Shown here piece by piece: positions 8,261-10,755 of a stretch of DNA of 10,755 nt. This stretch comes from CAYWTS01 sp964461265. GTDB taxonomy: Bacteria; Bacteroidota; Ignavibacteria; Tepidaquicellales; OLB5. Location: positions 1-10,755 of the forward strand of contig CAYWTS010000055.1 of assembly GCA_964461265.1 (NCBI GenBank), in the 5' to 3' direction. The stretch's first letter is position 1, and each line of letters starts with the position of its first letter. The notes beneath the pieces are model-generated. The model had not been told where the DNA came from, ran no database searches, and was given only the letters and a program-made list of their open reading frames with translations. The translations under genes and the position numbers were made by a program.

Positions 8261-8343
8261 ATTAAAATATATTATTTCTAAGATTATTTACAAAGCGTCA
8301 ACTTGAGTAAAAAATTAATGTAATTAATTTACAGAAAAATAAC

Positions 8344-9252
8344 ATGACATTCGGAATAATAGGGAACGTTGATAAAAAAGGATTATCAGATATTATCCTA
8401 TCGATAATAAAATTTCTTGACAGGAAAAAAATCAGCTATGTGATAGAAAAAGAAGCTGCATGGCTGGTTAAAAAGAATAATAAATACCCAATTGCACAAA
8501 GAAAAATTGTTAAAGATACTGAAATTCCAAGAAAGTGTGATTACCTTATTTCAGCCGGCGGTGACGGGACTTTTCTCTACAGTGCAAAAATAGTAGGGAA
8601 AAAAAATATACCCATTATAGGAGTTAATCTCGGTAAACTCGGTTTTCTTGCCGAAACATCGACCAAAGAAATCAATAAATTCATTACCGATATCGTCAAC
8701 AACAAATTCAAAACTGAACAACGAACCGTTCTCCAGGCTTATACTTCACAAAAACCTGAAAGGAAGATATTTGGACTCAATGAGATAGTAATAGGACAAA
8801 CCGGTACTGTAAAAACCATAGAAATCAGAACATATTACAATAATAAGCTGATAAACATTTATCTTGCAGACGGCTTAATTGTATCAACGCCCACCGGCTC
8901 TACAGGTTACGCGCTTTCAGCAGGTGGTCCTATTGTTGTACCTGTAAGTGATGTGTTAATTATTGTACCTCTTTCTCCTCATACACTCACAGCACGTCCG
9001 GTTATTTTACCGGATAGCGGTAAATTGAAAATCAAAGTAATATCACGTGTCCCGATCGTAGTTACAGCCGACGGTTACAGCAAATTTTCCTTAAAAGGTC
9101 CGTCAGAAATACTCATTTCACTGGCAGACTACAGGATAAAAGTTTTAAAAAGCCTATCAAGCAATTACTTCAGCGTGTTAAACAGGAAACTCTTCTGGGG
9201 ACGTGACGTCAGGCGTTCAAGAAGCAATTCGATAACCTCTTTTAATGAGTAG
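8344..9252 (+). CDS. nadK: NAD kinase
   Basis: The 302-residue product phosphorylates NAD to NADP in the cytoplasm using ATP or polyphosphate. The diagnostic GGDGT motif is at residues 72-76 (catalytic Asp74), followed by GVNLGKLGFLAE. The second conserved block is ADGLIVSTPTGSTGYALSAGGP, with Asp176 and the nucleotide-binding loop near 181-195. The VTADGY and KLFWGRD segments near the C terminus are also family features. Length is normal for bacterial NAD kinases (about 280-300). The ATG at 8344 is chosen because the following MTFGIIGNVDKKG gives the expected first beta strand. No strong Shine-Dalgarno sequence precedes it. A TTGAGT about 40 bases upstream could be part of a promoter, but this is weak. 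Confidence 0.96.
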   Translation: MTFGIIGNVDKKGLSDIILSIIKFLDRKKISYVIEKEAAWLVKKNNKYPIAQRKIVKDTEIPRKCDYLISAGGDGTFLYSAKIVGKKNIPIIGVNLGKLGFLAETSTKEINKFITDIVNNKFKTEQRTVLQAYTSQKPERKIFGLNEIVIGQTGTVKTIEIRTYYNNKLINIYLADGLIVSTPTGSTGYALSAGGPIVVPVSDVLIIVPLSPHTLTARPVILPDSGKLKIKVISRVPIVVTADGYSKFSLKGPSEILISLADYRIKVLKSLSSNYFSVLNRKLFWGRDVRRSRSNSITSFNE

Positions 9253-9261
9253 ATACAATAT

Positions 9262-10491
9262 TTGAAACCCGATAAATCGAAAAAAATCTTTGTTATTTTT
9301 CTTGTTGTTTTTATCGACCTGCTTGGGTTTGGAATATTAATACCTATTCTTCCCATTTTTTCACAGAACGTATTAAATATGTCGGAAACCCAGATAGGAT
9401 TTGTAGCTGGAATATTCTCGCTGATGCAGTTTATATTCAGCCCTCTTTGGGGCAGGCTCTCCGATATTTACGGAAGAAAACCGATAATAATATTCAGCCT
9501 CATAGGTAATGTATTATCTTATATACTTCTGGGACTGGTACTTCACGGATTGTTTGCATCTGTTTTTCTTCTGTTTCTTTCAAGGTCGCTGGCAGGTTTT
9601 TTCTCTGCGAATATTGGTGCAGCTATGGCTTATATATCCGATATTACCACACCTCAGGAACGTTCTAAAGGAATGGGTATAATAGGAACTGCATTCAGCT
9701 TAGGTTTTGTTTTCGGACCGTTCATCGGAGGAGTGCTTGCAAAAAGATATGACTATGGTACACCTATATTTCTTTCAGCTGCTTTATCTTTAATTTCACT
9801 TATACTTGCAACAATTATACTCAAAGAATCATTACCGGAAGATTTACGCCGTCAGGCAAAACTTGTAAGTATAAAACTAAAAGACGGCTGGGTTAGGTTT
9901 GTTAAAGCAATAAAACATCCTAATGTAGGTTTACTGATTATTCTCTATTTTATTTCAACTTTTTCGATTGCAAATATCTTTTCAACATTCCAATTATATG
10001 CAGAAAGCAAAGCAGGTTTTGAACTCGACATAGAGCAAATAAGCTATATATTTGCTTACCTCGGGATTATAGGAGCATTAACTCAGGGAGTACTTATCAG
10101 ACCCCTTGTAAAATGGTTCGATGAGAGAAAGGTCTATATAGCAGGTAACTTTATCATGGCTATAGGACTTGGAACTATTCCCCTTTCACATCACAGCATT
10201 ACCATGCTGTTACTTAGCTGTCTTTTAATGGGTTTTGGAAACGGTTTAAATATACCTATTGGCCTTAGCTTAATTTCAAAATTTACAGAGCGTGATGAGC
10301 AGGGCGGCATACTGGGGCTTAACCAGTCGCTTTCATCGCTTGCAAGATTTATGGGACCCTCATGGGGCGGATTTGTTTACCAATTTCTTGGTTTCTTTGC
10401 ACCATTCTTTACAGGCGGATTTATGATGTTAATAGTAACAGGATTAAGTTTTAAGCTGCTGCACGACAGGTTCAGGCATAAAGCCGCTTAA
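9262..10491 (+). CDS. MFS transporter, DHA1/TetA-like drug:H+ antiporter (TTG start)
   Basis: The product has 409 residues and about 12 membrane helices. Helix 1 carries FIDLLGFGILIPILPIF, typical of the TetA-like 12-helix DHA1 group. Motif A, GRLSDIYGRK, is at 64-73 between helices 2 and 3. Motif B is around SRSLAGFF with R108. The antiporter motif C, GTAFSLGFVFGPFIGG, is at 142-157 in helix 5. These indicate proton-driven efflux of a small molecule. The substrate cannot be told, and the name does not imply tetracycline resistance. Helix 1 begins by residue 10 and the next Met is residue 40, so translation must start upstream of it. The TTG at 9262 is the only reasonable start codon between the nadK stop and helix 1. 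The gap to nadK is nine bases in the same frame, so co-transcription is likely. Confidence 0.9.
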   Translation: MKPDKSKKIFVIFLVVFIDLLGFGILIPILPIFSQNVLNMSETQIGFVAGIFSLMQFIFSPLWGRLSDIYGRKPIIIFSLIGNVLSYILLGLVLHGLFASVFLLFLSRSLAGFFSANIGAAMAYISDITTPQERSKGMGIIGTAFSLGFVFGPFIGGVLAKRYDYGTPIFLSAALSLISLILATIILKESLPEDLRRQAKLVSIKLKDGWVRFVKAIKHPNVGLLIILYFISTFSIANIFSTFQLYAESKAGFELDIEQISYIFAYLGIIGALTQGVLIRPLVKWFDERKVYIAGNFIMAIGLGTIPLSHHSITMLLLSCLLMGFGNGLNIPIGLSLISKFTERDEQGGILGLNQSLSSLARFMGPSWGGFVYQFLGFFAPFFTGGFMMLIVTGLSFKLLHDRFRHKAA

Positions 10492-10522
10492 AATCGCTTA
10501 TATAACTGAAGTTACGCAAACC

Positions 10523-10542
10523 ATTCCCGCGAAAGCGGGAAT
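10523..10542. repeat. GC-rich hairpin ATTCCCGC-GAAA-GCGGGAAT
   Basis: A perfect 8-base stem (10523-10530 with 10535-10542) closes a GAAA tetraloop just inside the left arm of the MITE-like element. The form ATTCCC, eight bases, GGGAAT is the same as the dRS3 repeat known from Neisseria. The stem is not followed by a T tract on the + strand. Confidence 0.7.
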
Positions 10543-10552
10543 CTACAAAATT

Positions 10553-10625
10553 ATATCGCTCCTACGGAGCTAAATTGTTGATTATTAATGTTTACTATAA
10601 ATATTCCGCTCCTAACGGAGCTAAA
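10553..10625 (+). repeat. Two copies of a GCTCC-loop-GGAGC hairpin repeat
   Basis: The first copy, 10553-10574, reads ATAT-C-GCTCC-TAC-GGAGC-TAAA. The second, 10601-10625, reads ATAT-TCC-GCTCC-TAAC-GGAGC-TAAA. They are in direct orientation, 48 bases apart, and differ by small insertions. Both are short 5-base stems within the MITE-like element. Confidence 0.65.
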
Positions 10626-10687
10626 AGAAATGACATATTTATCATTTTGCGTAACTTCAGTTATATAATAAAAAATAATACCAAAAA

Positions 10688-10755
10688 TTATTTTATTAAC
10701 ACCATCCTTTTTGATTGTTTGAATTGTTGAGTTTGTAAAGTATAATAATAAACCC
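10688..10755 (-). CDS. 3' end of a second type IX secretion cargo gene (partial, runs off the window)
   Basis: Read on the - strand from 10753 down to the TAA at 10688-10690, the last 21 codons give VYYYTL, then QTQQFKQS, then KRMVLIK and stop. This parallels the end of the beta-helix protein at 3186, which reads VYFYKIEAGQF to KRMVLIK. VYYY corresponds to the last-but-one strand of the type IX C-terminal sorting domain (usually SSGVYFY), and KRMVLIK is its last strand. The frame is open to the window edge. The body of the protein lies to the right, so its function cannot be stated. It is too short for ordinary ORF calling and is convergent with the antiporter gene. Confidence 0.75.
   Translation of the reverse strand, partial: VYYYTLQTQQFKQSKRMVLIK

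Larger units (their letters stand above)
10498..10668. mobile_element. MITE-like element with perfect 23-base terminal inverted repeats
   Basis: Bases 10498-10520 are the exact reverse complement of 10646-10668. Each arm consists of the self-complementary octamer TTATATAA at the outer end and CTGAAGTTACGCAAA inside. Because TTATATAA is its own reverse complement it also forms a perfect direct repeat at the two ends. The element may therefore be 155 bases (10506-10660) with 15-base inverted repeats inside an 8-base target duplication. The 171-base span is too short for a transposase and contains three hairpins. It begins six bases after the antiporter stop and ends 20 bases before the stop of the convergent gene. 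It is probably a non-autonomous element moved by a transposase encoded elsewhere. A role as bidirectional terminator is also possible. Confidence 0.75.

Noticed and set aside
10492..10560. Simple intrinsic terminator for the antiporter gene
   Set aside because: The strong hairpin at 10523-10542 is followed by CTACAAAA and not by a T tract. It is better described as part of the MITE-like element.

Overview
The window looks like an AT-rich genome or metagenome contig from the Bacteroidota/Chlorobi superphylum, most likely Ignavibacteria or a close relative. The main clue is a type IX secretion sorting tail of the YQNYPNPFNPVTTIKY type. Weak or absent Shine-Dalgarno sequences before most genes and a Gram-negative gene set (lipid A exporter, O-antigen ligase, outer-membrane barrel) fit this. 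The lineage is inferred, not tested. A run of exactly 100 N at 6371-6470 is a scaffold gap of unknown true size.

Left part (1-3186, + strand): a large secreted protein with a parallel beta-helix, a TPR-like helical segment and a C-terminal type IX sorting domain. Its signal peptide lies upstream at 25 in the same frame, but a TAA at 43-45 separates it from the rest. A stem-loop at 3214-3246 can terminate this gene and the convergent one. That second gene (3264-4466, - strand) encodes a signal peptide, a single CXXCH haem site and an outer-membrane beta-barrel, the overall layout of Cyc2-type cytochrome-porin fusions. It is the most interesting protein here.

Middle part (4608-8141, + strand): a tight cell-envelope cluster. 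It holds an MsbA-type ABC exporter (3' end lost in the gap), the C-terminal half of an O-antigen ligase/polymerase (5' end lost in the gap), a WaaE-like family 2 glycosyltransferase that starts in an ATGA overlap, and a small DUF1844 protein overlapping the glycosyltransferase by 14 bases. The uninterrupted 817-codon frame across the gap is an artefact and not a fusion gene. Together these genes suggest lipid A-core flipping, glycan addition and ligation.

Right part (8142-10755): a 202-base spacer with two small palindromes, then NAD kinase and a DHA1-type MFS drug/proton antiporter that begins at a TTG nine bases after the nadK stop. Beyond the antiporter lies a 171-base MITE-like element with perfect 23-base terminal inverted repeats and three internal hairpins. 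The last 68 bases contain, on the - strand, the 3' end of a second type IX secretion cargo gene ending in KRMVLIK, as the first gene does. No tRNA, rRNA, CRISPR array or transposase gene was seen.
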